Below, in pieces: positions 6,073 through 14,705 of a DNA stretch of 32,172 bases (position 1 is the first letter of the stretch; each line of letters begins with the position of its first letter). Below the pieces are notes generated by a model, which ran no database searches, was not told the origin of the DNA, and saw nothing but the letters and a program-made list of their open reading frames with translations. The position numbers were made by a program, and so were the translations under genes. The DNA is taken from positions 1 to 32,172 of IMG/VR virus record IMGVR_UViG_3300022920_000022. One strand, given 5' to 3'. The stretch is from a virus.

Positions 6073-8190
6073 TTATGCTATTCTTACGTACATTGTATAG
6101 GTCTCTATATTTTCGTTACCCGACCCAATCGTGTTACCACTGTAGTTTCCTGTAAATGTTCGGTTATAATCTCCCAAGAAATTTCTATTATAGTTGCCAG
6201 TATAGTTACCTGAGAAGGTTCTATTGTAGTTTCCTGTATACTGAGCATCAAATGTACGGGAATAGTCACCTGCGTAGTCACCTGCGAAGTCTCTATTGAA
6301 ACTAGATGCTCCGGTAAAGTTACTCTGACGAGTACCATCAAAGTTACGAGAGTATTGTCCAGAGAAGTTACCTAAGTAATTTCTACTAAAGTTACCCAAG
6401 AAATTTCTAGCATAATTCTGAGCTCTACTTCTCTGAGAATCTACCTGAATACCACGTTGGTAATCACGAGCATAGTTACCAAGATAGGGGACAGTTCCTG
6501 TGTATGAAGAACCTGCGTAATAAAAGGATGAACCAGACTTGGAATGATAACTGCTACTACCACCACGAGTGAACAGAGTTTCTCTCGTGTAGTTTGCCTC
6601 AAAGTTTCTGGAATATTCCGCAAGGAAGTTACCAGTAAAGTTACCAGTAAAGTTACCAGTGTAGTTTCTGGCATAGTTTGCTTCAAAGTCTCTGGTAAAA
6701 TTCGTTTGACGATCTCTGTCAAATGCACGAGCATAGTTACCAATAAAGTTACGAACATAATTAGCGTCACTTACTCGTTGACTATTAGCAGTAGAAGTGG
6801 TAGTAACGTTACCTATAAAATCACCAGTGAAACTTGTTAATCTCTGGTAGTCTCCAGTGAACTGCGCGCCTGTGGTTCTTTGACTCTCTTGAATTATCGT
6901 ATAATTTGCACTATAGGTAGAAGACCTATTACCAATAAACTGCGCGGCATAAGATGATGAGTAGTAAAATGTCTCTTGGTCAACACTTACATATAGTGTT
7001 CTAGAGTAACTACGAAAATAACTTTGACCCGCATAGTTGCCTTCAAAGTTACGGGTGTAGTCACCAGTGTATTCAAGAAGTCGTTGATAGTTTCCAAGAT
7101 ATGAAGGCGAATTAAATACTTGAGAGTTTAATGTTGATGCACGTGCACGTGTGTAATTGGTACCGCCACCTGCTGATGAAAAGTCACCCACAAAGTCACC
7201 CACAAAACTGGGAGAGTATGTGCTAGTACGTGTCTTAGTGTAGGTAGCAGTGTAAGTACTAGTACGAGAAACAGTAGAACTTCTCAAATATGTTGATGAA
7301 CGAGTTCTAGTATAGTCTGCACTATAGGTAGAAGTTCTTAATCGTGCATAATTTGATGAACGAGTTCTAGTATAGTTTACCGATGAAACTTGTTGACGAG
7401 TATCTGTCGCAGTTCCTTTTGCCGTCCATGTACCCGCAAGTCCTGCATTAGTCGGAGTTCCGACAGCAGAAGACAATATCTTATATGTGCCAATTGAATT
7501 TAGGGTGGCAGATATACGGTTTCTTGCTTTAAGACCAAGAGAGTATTTAATCTGGTCATCAGTCATTTCCTGAAGACCCTGATAGGTACCCGTCTGACCA
7601 CTAGATCGTTTAACAGCAAAAGGACGTGTTGCTGTTGGCGCAGTCATCGTATTTCTTTTATAGATGTTATACTGAACAGAATGTCCGTCTGTCCTAGTGT
7701 CTGTCATTACATTAGCAAGATTTACAGAGTAGTCAGCACTTGGGGCAGATGTCGCAAGTTTATAAGAGCCAGGGTAATCAGAAGTGTAGATTCGTGTATT
7801 GATTCTATCAACAAGTTCATTAGTCTTGGCATCGTCCATTTCCTGAACGATTAATTGTCCATCACTATCTCTCTGACTTACAAGAGTACGATAGTCATTA
7901 CCAGAGATAGATACCGTACCAGTCTTCTGTCGGATTACAGTATCAACTTGGGTTAGTGACAATAGATTACTATGAGTTCCTACCGCAGAATCATATGAAG
8001 TATCTGTGAAAGTACCTACCGTATGATTTGATCCGGTGAGGACTCTTCCTAACTGATTTACAGACGAACTATCAAGTGCCGCAAAACTCAACCCTACCTG
8101 ATAGGCAAGATAGTTTTCTTCTGTGCCAGACATCATTTGAAGTTCAGTCGGTGCCGCACTGTCTTTTAATTTTAGTGGAACACTACTCAT
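6073..8190 (-). CDS. Giant tetrapeptide-repeat virion protein, paralogue 2
   Basis: The product is 705 aa, from ATG at 8190. Its head (residues 1 to about 260) is clearly homologous to that of the 776-aa neighbour: EENYLAYQVGLSFAALDSS, YPGSYKLATSAPS, NTMTAPTATRPFAVKRSSG, TGTYQGLQEMTDDQI and IGTYKILSSAVGTP. The remainder is Tyr/Phe/Arg/Asn/Gly-rich tetrapeptide repeat (RNFL, GNFS, GDYT, RTRS), more interrupted than in the paralogue, with Ser/Tyr-rich breaks such as GGSSSYHSKSGSSFYY. The end, ENIETYTMYVRIA, matches the paralogue's end. No catalytic motif is visible. The genes lie 10 nt apart and presumably arose by duplication, followed by expansion or loss of repeats. They may form a hetero-oligomeric fibre or provide alternative receptor-binding proteins. 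GGAG lies 12 nt before the start, a rather long spacing. Confidence 0.85.
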   Translation of the reverse strand: MSSVPLKLKDSAAPTELQMMSGTEENYLAYQVGLSFAALDSSSVNQLGRVLTGSNHTVGTFTDTSYDSAVGTHSNLLSLTQVDTVIRQKTGTVSISGNDYRTLVSQRDSDGQLIVQEMDDAKTNELVDRINTRIYTSDYPGSYKLATSAPSADYSVNLANVMTDTRTDGHSVQYNIYKRNTMTAPTATRPFAVKRSSGQTGTYQGLQEMTDDQIKYSLGLKARNRISATLNSIGTYKILSSAVGTPTNAGLAGTWTAKGTATDTRQQVSSVNYTRTRSSNYARLRTSTYSADYTRTRSSTYLRSSTVSRTSTYTATYTKTRTSTYSPSFVGDFVGDFSSAGGGTNYTRARASTLNSQVFNSPSYLGNYQRLLEYTGDYTRNFEGNYAGQSYFRSYSRTLYVSVDQETFYYSSSYAAQFIGNRSSTYSANYTIIQESQRTTGAQFTGDYQRLTSFTGDFIGNVTTTSTANSQRVSDANYVRNFIGNYARAFDRDRQTNFTRDFEANYARNYTGNFTGNFTGNFLAEYSRNFEANYTRETLFTRGGSSSYHSKSGSSFYYAGSSYTGTVPYLGNYARDYQRGIQVDSQRSRAQNYARNFLGNFSRNYLGNFSGQYSRNFDGTRQSNFTGASSFNRDFAGDYAGDYSRTFDAQYTGNYNRTFSGNYTGNYNRNFLGDYNRTFTGNYSGNTIGSGNENIETYTMYVRIA
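6115..7400 (-). repeat. In-frame tetrapeptide repeat tract in the 705-aa gene
   Basis: The tract encodes units of the type [R/G][N/D/S/T][Y/F/R]x. The stretch nearest the head is Thr/Ser-rich (STYS, RTRS, ATYT), whereas the C-terminal stretch is Asn/Gly/Arg-rich (GNYT, RNFL, GDYN). Codon use varies among units, as in the paralogue. Confidence 0.85.
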
Positions 8191-8208
8191 CGTGTCACAA
8201 TACTCCGA

Positions 8209-9303
8209 TTAATTGAGTTGAGTACCATTTACATCATAGATGAGTGGTATGTCTGCTCTTAATGCGTTTAGTGCATTTACAAAGTTAGTTCTTTCTGAAC
8301 CAGTAAATCCATCAGAATCCAATAGGTTTAGTGAACCCAATGCTTGGTTTGCGGCAATACCATTGGCATCAAGTGCTTCAATATCTGCTTGTACAACATT
8401 CAATGCACTGACAAGGTTATTATGTCCAGTCGCAGTGATGTCTGTACTTAAATCATCAAGGTTACCTACTGCACTATCTAGTAGTCTCAGAGATGCCCCA
8501 ATATTACTTGCAACTAGATTGCCAATACCATTAGAGTCTACGGTTGAACCAAGTTCAGTATGCAATTCATTAATCGCACCACGGAGAGTGGTTGCCGATG
8601 TAGCAAGAGTTGCGGCACCGATCTCAGCATCATGCTCGTTGATCGCATCAGCAACAGTTGTCGCAGTAGTGGTCAATGCCTGTGTGGGTTCAACAAAGGT
8701 ATTGAGTGTATCAATCTCTACTTCTAGTTCTTTAATTGCGGTTGATACAGTTGATGCGGTTGTACCCATTGCTAACGCAGTGATCGTACCTAACTCGGCA
8801 TCGTGTTCATTTATTGCCGCAGTCAAATTCTTTGCCGTAGTGGTCAGACCAGTATGTGGTCTTGCACCGATATCACTATCAAGTTCACCAACTGCCGATA
8901 CTAAATCATTAGCAGTGGTTGATAGGATAGCAGCGACCAGTCCATTATCAGTTCCTCGGATACCAAGTTCTAGTTCGTTGATACCTGATACGATGTCATT
9001 CGCATTGGTGGTCAAGTCTGCCTTTGCGTTACCACCACCCGCACCATGAAGGTCACTATCAAGTTCATGTAGTGCAGATACGATGTTATTGGCAGTAAAG
9101 TCAGTAAGATCAGTTGCTACTAGATTGTTAGAGGTACCACGAATTCCTAATTCAAGTTCGTTAATACTAGATGTTACGTCTGAATCCTCGTTGGTGTTCA
9201 AACGACCAGTAGCACCCAAATCCAATGATATGGTGTTTTGGTTGGTTACTAACGTAGTGAAAGTATCCAGAATATCCGTGATTGTTGGTGTAGGTGTTGA
9301 CAT
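8209..9303 (-). CDS. Repeat coiled-coil fibre or connector protein
   Basis: The 364-aa protein consists of about ten repeats of roughly 25-35 residues. Each has a Thr/Asn-rich turn followed by a short amphipathic helix, as in LTTTAKNLTAAINEHDAELG, SGINELELGIRGT and RGAINELHTELG. The INELE/INEHD heptads suggest a trimeric coiled-coil shaft with breaks, common in phage fibre stalks. A Gly-rich hinge (HGAGGGNAK) lies near residue 90. The start ATG at 9303 overlaps the stop of the 68-aa gene as TAATG, so translation is probably coupled. The two tetrapeptide-repeat genes follow immediately, so this protein could be their stalk or baseplate connector. A late-promoter-like TATAAATA lies about 120 nt upstream, inside the 68-aa gene. 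Confidence 0.75.
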   Translation of the reverse strand: MSTPTPTITDILDTFTTLVTNQNTISLDLGATGRLNTNEDSDVTSSINELELGIRGTSNNLVATDLTDFTANNIVSALHELDSDLHGAGGGNAKADLTTNANDIVSGINELELGIRGTDNGLVAAILSTTANDLVSAVGELDSDIGARPHTGLTTTAKNLTAAINEHDAELGTITALAMGTTASTVSTAIKELEVEIDTLNTFVEPTQALTTTATTVADAINEHDAEIGAATLATSATTLRGAINELHTELGSTVDSNGIGNLVASNIGASLRLLDSAVGNLDDLSTDITATGHNNLVSALNVVQADIEALDANGIAANQALGSLNLLDSDGFTGSERTNFVNALNALRADIPLIYDVNGTQLN

Positions 9304-9509
9304 TAGAGTTTCTCTACTAGTTTATTGAGGAGTTCTTTTAGTTCATTGACATCTTGTCGCAAGTCTTGGAACTCTTTTTCTTTATTCTGTCTTGCCGTCT
9401 TCGCGGCACGTGCTTTCTGTATCTCACCTTTATTTATATTAATAATGGCACCCGAATTAGGACATCTTGCCAAATTCGGGTTACCCTTTACAGAAATAAA
9501 CTCATTCAT
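9303..9509 (-). CDS. Small coiled-coil protein, function unknown
   Basis: The product is 68 aa. It begins MNEFISVKGNPNLARCPNSGAI; the RCPNSGAIININ part resembles small conserved proteins of T4-like cyanophages. The C-terminal 40 residues form a charged heptad-type helix ending LKELLNKLVEKL, consistent with a short coiled coil. Only one cysteine is present, so a zinc knuckle is unlikely. Both ends overlap neighbours as TAATG (with the 1727-aa gene upstream and the 364-aa gene downstream), which strongly supports real, coupled translation despite the small size. It may be a minor connector or assembly factor between the outer baseplate and the fibre module. Confidence 0.65.
   Translation of the reverse strand: MNEFISVKGNPNLARCPNSGAIININKGEIQKARAAKTARQNKEKEFQDLRQDVNELKELLNKLVEKL
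9431..9438 (-). promoter_or_regulatory. Possible internal T4-type late promoter
   Basis: The minus strand reads TATAAATA here, inside the 68-aa gene. Transcription would start near 9425 and give a leader of about 120 nt before the 364-aa fibre gene. The match is exact, but it lies in coding sequence and may be chance. Confidence 0.35.
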
Positions 9510-12500
9510 TAGGTTGCCATCGCAATTGCTCTAAAGTCTCGTATGAACGGAACTTTAGCAGAGTTGTTACCTCTAAACACAATCTTGAACTGATAATCTG
9601 TGAATGCATTCAGTGTTCCGGTATCACCACCGATGAGATAACGATACTCACGGAAGTTTCTTTCGTCCGGTTGAACTGTTGTTTCTTCTTCCACCAAAGT
9701 CCAAGTAGTATTTTGAAGGTCACTACCTTCGGTTCCTGTTCTGTAATACAAATCAATATTACTACCATTAGGTCTTATTGCCGCAAGCATTACTTTCAGA
9801 CCCCTTGCAGGTTCGTCTAACTGTCCAACAATACTAAGGTGTTTAGCAAGTGCAGAACCACCAAACGCATTTGTCTCAGCAGAGTATGTCAACGGAATGT
9901 TAAATCCATTCTCAGTACCACTTGCAATCTGATTATCAATTTGATTTGTTTCTGTTGTTATTGATGCACCCTGCGTATCAATGATCGGGGATACCGAAGT
10001 TTTTGTGGTTGCCATATCAACTTTGATTGTTACAGATCGTTCACCACCCATCTGACTAGTTTCGTTTGACGGATTTGCTATAAGTCTCGGACTTGCAAAA
10101 TAGTTTTCGTCACCAATTACAACTTCCTTACTATAGGAGGCATCTTTTCCGTATTTTACTTGTTGACCTGTTATGGCAGCGAGTGACTTACCCGCAGTCA
10201 GTTTAGTCTGATAAGTTAGTGTTGTGTCATCTGGAATTAATGTGGTAAAGTTAGGTGATGCAACATCAAACTGAATCTGCTTATCAACTAATACTAAGTC
10301 TGCACCGAATCTACCTGACGATGTTGCGGCACTTGCGGCATTGAATCGTATAGCAAATCCATCTACCGCAGTGATAGTTCTGGCACCATTAATATTAGAA
10401 CCCAATACACCATTGTAGGATGTTCCTCCAACCAATCCAGATATATTCACTGTATCGTTTACAGTGAAACCGTGGTTGGGACATAGTGCTGTTACTACGG
10501 CACTACCACTAGTCATGTATAGTGGGTTGGTAGTCAATAGTTCAGAATCTATATCACGGTTCTCAAACACTGCACTACCAGAAGTTGCAAAGGTAGCAGT
10601 AAAGATTTTGAACGCAAGGTCTTTAGTTTGGTCTGGTTCCCAAGTCGTACCATTCTGTGACTTAAACAATGAACCCATAGATGGTTGACGAGAGATTCTC
10701 TTCTCGGTAGAACCTAATTCAAATGCGTATGTTTCACCAACATATGCTTCATACTCAATAGATTCCGCAAGTAGAACAATTGCATACTCAGTTTCGGGGT
10801 TCAAGAAGATGGGTTCATCAAACTCAAAAGTAGTCGGATTTGCAACTACGTCTGCCTGTGTCTGACTTGAAGGAACGTCAATATCGCCTGGATGTACAAA
10901 CTTAATAGACTGAGCATGAATCTCAGTTGAACTTGGATGTCCATTCACCATCGGACGAATTTGTAATTGAACCGGAATACCAGTACTGTCCACTTTCTTA
11001 AAGTAAGTCTGAATCTTAGTTACAAAGATACCCGATGGGTTAGTCACAAAGAATGACTGTGCCAATGGATCAGTTACTTTAACTCTTGTTGTTGTAGTCC
11101 ATCTACGTGTTCTGGTCTGTGTGATACGAGTAGACGATATAGTCTGTTGTCTCGTGTCCAGAGTACCCTGTGCAGTATAGTTAAATGATGCCTGTGAAAG
11201 AGCGGCATCATCATCATTCTTACTAATGTCAAGTAATTTAAACTCACGTGTACCCGCACGGAAACGTGTAGTTGGTGACGATGGAATGAAGAACGAACCT
11301 TCAATGACACCATTCTCAGTACTGACCAAGTCCCCTGGCGTGGCAGGATGTTGAGTCGCATTACGATTTGCGTTAGAATATACAAGGTCTGTTGCCAGAG
11401 CACCATAGCGAAAGAATGTTTCTTCTTTACAAAATGCACTTACATCTTTACCATCAAAGAATGGGAAAAACTGACTGTTTGGACGCAGACCCTCTGCCTT
11501 GAAGAATACCTTACGCGAACGTATGAATGGTAGGAACGTCAAGGATACTGTCCTGTCTCCAACTATCTGACGAACAGTTCTTTCTCCGACAACAATACGG
11601 TTGGAGAAAGACCGAATGACATTGAAGTCTGAATTCTGTCTGCCACCATTGCCATTACCCACATTTTGAACTCTGGTGGTTTCGGCAGGTACACCTCTCC
11701 AGTTCCAAGCAGGAGTTCCTCTCCAACCAGACTTCAGTTCACTTGGAACTGACCCAAACCCCGCAACAGGTGTCCATGAGTTACCTATATCCCACTTCCA
11801 TCTTGCTACTTCATTTCTATCTTGACTAATGATATTACTATTGATATTACCAAGATCAACATTGACATTCTCAACAGCAGTGTTATTGATTACGTTTGCA
11901 GGATTGTACTTGGTCTGGAACCAGTTGTCAGTCGCGGGTGACATAGTAATGTTACCCTCACCTGTAATAACTGCGAATGGGTTTACATTCTCTGTACCAG
12001 ATACAAGTGTCTGTACGATAGTGGGAGATTCTGTATACTTCAAGTAAACAGTATCACCTTTCAAAATAGTGTTAGTTGACTTAGAAGAATCGTATGCAAG
12101 AATCACATCATCTTCTATGGTAGGTACTGATAACAGACCTCGTGATGGATCAATACCCGCACGATATTCAATGTTATTAGTATCCGAGAATGATCTGCTA
12201 GAGAAATTATCTACAAAGAAACCTGATTTAATTCTTGCAACACCATCTGCATCCAATACTAATAGGGAGGCAGTATCTAGTTCAAGAAGACTCAATGAAG
12301 TTGCTTCTTCAATCTTATCAACTCTATTTTCCAGTTGAGCAATATCACCCATAGTGAATCGTTTTGCCTTGAATGGAACAACAACAACATCAGAATCATT
12401 TAGACCATAAGGATTGTGATCTATCTGGAATAGTGGTAGTGTGTTTTCTGGTGTTGCAGGAATCTGAGTGGCAAATCCTTCTTCACCTTGAATATTCTTG

Positions 12501-14692
12501 ATCTCCCCTTGACTGGTAACAACAATCTTGTCTGCACGAGGTAGATAGTATTCTACGTCTGATTGGAAGATATCGCCATTTGTAGGGATTTCGGTTGCAC
12601 CGGATGCAACGAAAGCACCACTAGAGTTAACACTATTACGGAAGTCTATAACATCACGTAAGTTTATTTTAAGACGTGTTCCACTTCCACTACTAAAGAC
12701 AGGAATATCTTCATAGTCAACCTGACCAGTGTAGGAGTTTACTGCAAAGAAGTCACCCGCACCGTGAGTAAAGTGTTTGAATGCAACATAGACATTTCCA
12801 GTTGGTGCCGTTGCACCAGTCTCCAGTACCATACGACCATTGTCATAGAAACCTGCACGTTGACCGTTGTCCAGTGTGAATAGATGAGAAACATCTTCAC
12901 CACTTGAAGTCAATAGGTTTACTGACGAAACACTCAGGATGTCAGTCTTACCTAGATCAATAAACTCAACACCATTAACAGTTGATACTGTCGTAGTCAC
13001 TGTTGCATCAGTAAGAGTCTTCTGCCGAACAGCAGGTGATCCCTTTTGTATTTTGGCATATACAGTATGTTCAACATTGGTAAGGTTGCTTATTTGTAAA
13101 CTTTGTGTGCCAACAGCACCAAACGTAGCATTGGTAACTACCACACCATCAGTATTTTTTACAATAATCCACTGAGAAGTATTTGAAAATGACTCGGTGT
13201 TATTACCTAACGCAAGGGTAAACGAACCACCACTAGCAGTGTCTACAAATACTCGTTGTACTTCATAGTCAAAGTCACTAACAATTCTGGGACGAGGGTT
13301 GGGTAAACCAAACACCATGTTCACTTTTTGAGACTCTTTGATTACTGCCAGATTGTTCTCAAAGACTGGTATGGCACGTCTAATTGTACTAGTACCAATA
13401 GTCTTGATTGCACGTAAGTTTTGTCCACTGTTCATATTGATGTCAAACAGGTACACACGGAAGTTGTTTCCATCTTTCTCTACAGCACGAACTCGCGCAG
13501 TACCTGTAACAGATGCGGCAGGGTTGGTAGTGGAGGTTGATAGGTTCAAAGTTTCATTTGTACGAATATCTAGTAGACCTAGTAATTCACTACAAATAAA
13601 ATACTGTCCATAGGATATGCCTGTAAATTGGTTTTCAATTGTCGCAGTTGTGCGAGGTTTAGGAATAACCAATGGAGTTGGTTTCTCACTCGCACCACGA
13701 TAACCATTGACATAGGCAACACCATCTGATATAGTAGCAATTGTATTAGTACCAGAGTCTCTGAAATCAACAGTAAATGGGTTGACAATATAGTTACCAG
13801 ACTCTTCACTAGTCCTTCGGGCAAGTGTGTCTGCAATCTTATTGTAATCATCAGTACCAGTAACTTGGTCAACAATGTTACCTTCTAACACATCACAGTA
13901 GTATACAAAGTTCTCGTCAGCGGTAACCTGATCTTTGGTTGTCAATGTAAGACGAATACGATATCTGTCTGCGCCAGGCGAGGATAAATTAGGTGTAACA
14001 CCCTGATTGTCATACAACGCTACGTCATCCGCAGTTGTTACAATATCTTCTGTTACTTTAAAACCAACAACGGCAGTGGGGTATCTAGTATATTTGGAAA
14101 GGATGATTGACTGACCCTTTGCGAATACGAAGTGTCCACGGGTGAAAAAATCACCTTCTGCGTTTGCAATTTTACAACCACGACCAACTGGTTGGTCTGT
14201 ACCAACTGCGTTAGCGATCTGTAGATTATCTACGGTGTTGTCAATTCGTTCACCCGCAGTGAAACGGATTGAAGTATCACCCGCTTCAGCGGATGATGTG
14301 TTGATGTACTGGACATACAATGTTGCAGGATCAGTGGAAGTTGCGGCAACAACCTCAATTACCTTTGCTTGTACACTAGAAGAAGTACCAGTCATCGTGG
14401 TTCCGACCAACACCGAAGGATCAACAGGTAAAGAAAATGCTAAAGTATTTAACTTAACATACTCATAATCGTTCGTGATAGTAGGACCGCCTGGATTTAC
14501 TGCACCACCTTCCTTAAATATGTTACGACCAAACCTTCCTATTTCCTCTTGGATAATAGTCTGTAATTGGGTTAGTTCCCTTGCTTGTACAGCACGACCA
14601 CTATTGAAGAGGATTCTGTGATAGTTATCACTGTCTACAAAATCATCTCTGTAAGAGGAAGAGAATACATTGGATGTAAATGTTTTTGGCAT
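9509..14692 (-). CDS. Large baseplate/fibre-base structural protein (DUF4815-type N-terminus)
   Basis: At 1727 aa this is the longest gene in the window. The first 60 residues (SSYRDDFVDSDNYHRILFN, then SGRAVQARELTQLQTI and GRFGRNIFKEGGAV) are the hallmark of DUF4815-type phage tail proteins found beside gp8 in marine T4-like genomes. A central segment with RVVVGERTVRQIVGDRT-like wording, RSRKVFFKAEGLRPN and FFPFFDGKDVSAF is typical of the same large cyanophage structural proteins. Downstream is a jelly-roll-like region (PLAQSFFV near 1160, then GIFVTKIQTYFKK), and the C-terminus ends FRDFRAIAMAT. No enzymatic motif is evident. The product probably forms an outer baseplate wedge or fibre attachment part. 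It starts 13 nt after gp8 and ends in a TAATG overlap with the 68-aa gene. Confidence 0.8.
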   Translation of the reverse strand: MPKTFTSNVFSSSYRDDFVDSDNYHRILFNSGRAVQARELTQLQTIIQEEIGRFGRNIFKEGGAVNPGGPTITNDYEYVKLNTLAFSLPVDPSVLVGTTMTGTSSSVQAKVIEVVAATSTDPATLYVQYINTSSAEAGDTSIRFTAGERIDNTVDNLQIANAVGTDQPVGRGCKIANAEGDFFTRGHFVFAKGQSIILSKYTRYPTAVVGFKVTEDIVTTADDVALYDNQGVTPNLSSPGADRYRIRLTLTTKDQVTADENFVYYCDVLEGNIVDQVTGTDDYNKIADTLARRTSEESGNYIVNPFTVDFRDSGTNTIATISDGVAYVNGYRGASEKPTPLVIPKPRTTATIENQFTGISYGQYFICSELLGLLDIRTNETLNLSTSTTNPAASVTGTARVRAVEKDGNNFRVYLFDINMNSGQNLRAIKTIGTSTIRRAIPVFENNLAVIKESQKVNMVFGLPNPRPRIVSDFDYEVQRVFVDTASGGSFTLALGNNTESFSNTSQWIIVKNTDGVVVTNATFGAVGTQSLQISNLTNVEHTVYAKIQKGSPAVRQKTLTDATVTTTVSTVNGVEFIDLGKTDILSVSSVNLLTSSGEDVSHLFTLDNGQRAGFYDNGRMVLETGATAPTGNVYVAFKHFTHGAGDFFAVNSYTGQVDYEDIPVFSSGSGTRLKINLRDVIDFRNSVNSSGAFVASGATEIPTNGDIFQSDVEYYLPRADKIVVTSQGEIKNIQGEEGFATQIPATPENTLPLFQIDHNPYGLNDSDVVVVPFKAKRFTMGDIAQLENRVDKIEEATSLSLLELDTASLLVLDADGVARIKSGFFVDNFSSRSFSDTNNIEYRAGIDPSRGLLSVPTIEDDVILAYDSSKSTNTILKGDTVYLKYTESPTIVQTLVSGTENVNPFAVITGEGNITMSPATDNWFQTKYNPANVINNTAVENVNVDLGNINSNIISQDRNEVARWKWDIGNSWTPVAGFGSVPSELKSGWRGTPAWNWRGVPAETTRVQNVGNGNGGRQNSDFNVIRSFSNRIVVGERTVRQIVGDRTVSLTFLPFIRSRKVFFKAEGLRPNSQFFPFFDGKDVSAFCKEETFFRYGALATDLVYSNANRNATQHPATPGDLVSTENGVIEGSFFIPSSPTTRFRAGTREFKLLDISKNDDDAALSQASFNYTAQGTLDTRQQTISSTRITQTRTRRWTTTTRVKVTDPLAQSFFVTNPSGIFVTKIQTYFKKVDSTGIPVQLQIRPMVNGHPSSTEIHAQSIKFVHPGDIDVPSSQTQADVVANPTTFEFDEPIFLNPETEYAIVLLAESIEYEAYVGETYAFELGSTEKRISRQPSMGSLFKSQNGTTWEPDQTKDLAFKIFTATFATSGSAVFENRDIDSELLTTNPLYMTSGSAVVTALCPNHGFTVNDTVNISGLVGGTSYNGVLGSNINGARTITAVDGFAIRFNAASAATSSGRFGADLVLVDKQIQFDVASPNFTTLIPDDTTLTYQTKLTAGKSLAAITGQQVKYGKDASYSKEVVIGDENYFASPRLIANPSNETSQMGGERSVTIKVDMATTKTSVSPIIDTQGASITTETNQIDNQIASGTENGFNIPLTYSAETNAFGGSALAKHLSIVGQLDEPARGLKVMLAAIRPNGSNIDLYYRTGTEGSDLQNTTWTLVEEETTVQPDERNFREYRYLIGGDTGTLNAFTDYQFKIVFRGNNSAKVPFIRDFRAIAMAT

Positions 14693-14705
14693 CTTCTATA
14701 CTACC

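Noticed and set aside
6070-6077. CATAAATA on the minus strand, one base off the late promoter, between the two repeat genes
   Set aside because: Most of it lies in the last codons of the 705-aa gene, and the predicted start falls at the next ATG. A single mismatch in AT-rich sequence is weak evidence, although the spacing resembles the leaderless class.
8240-9049. A 269-aa plus-strand frame opposite the 364-aa fibre gene
   Set aside because: It is an antisense shadow of the repeat protein, with Ser/Ala-rich low-complexity content and no ribosome site. All neighbours are on the minus strand.
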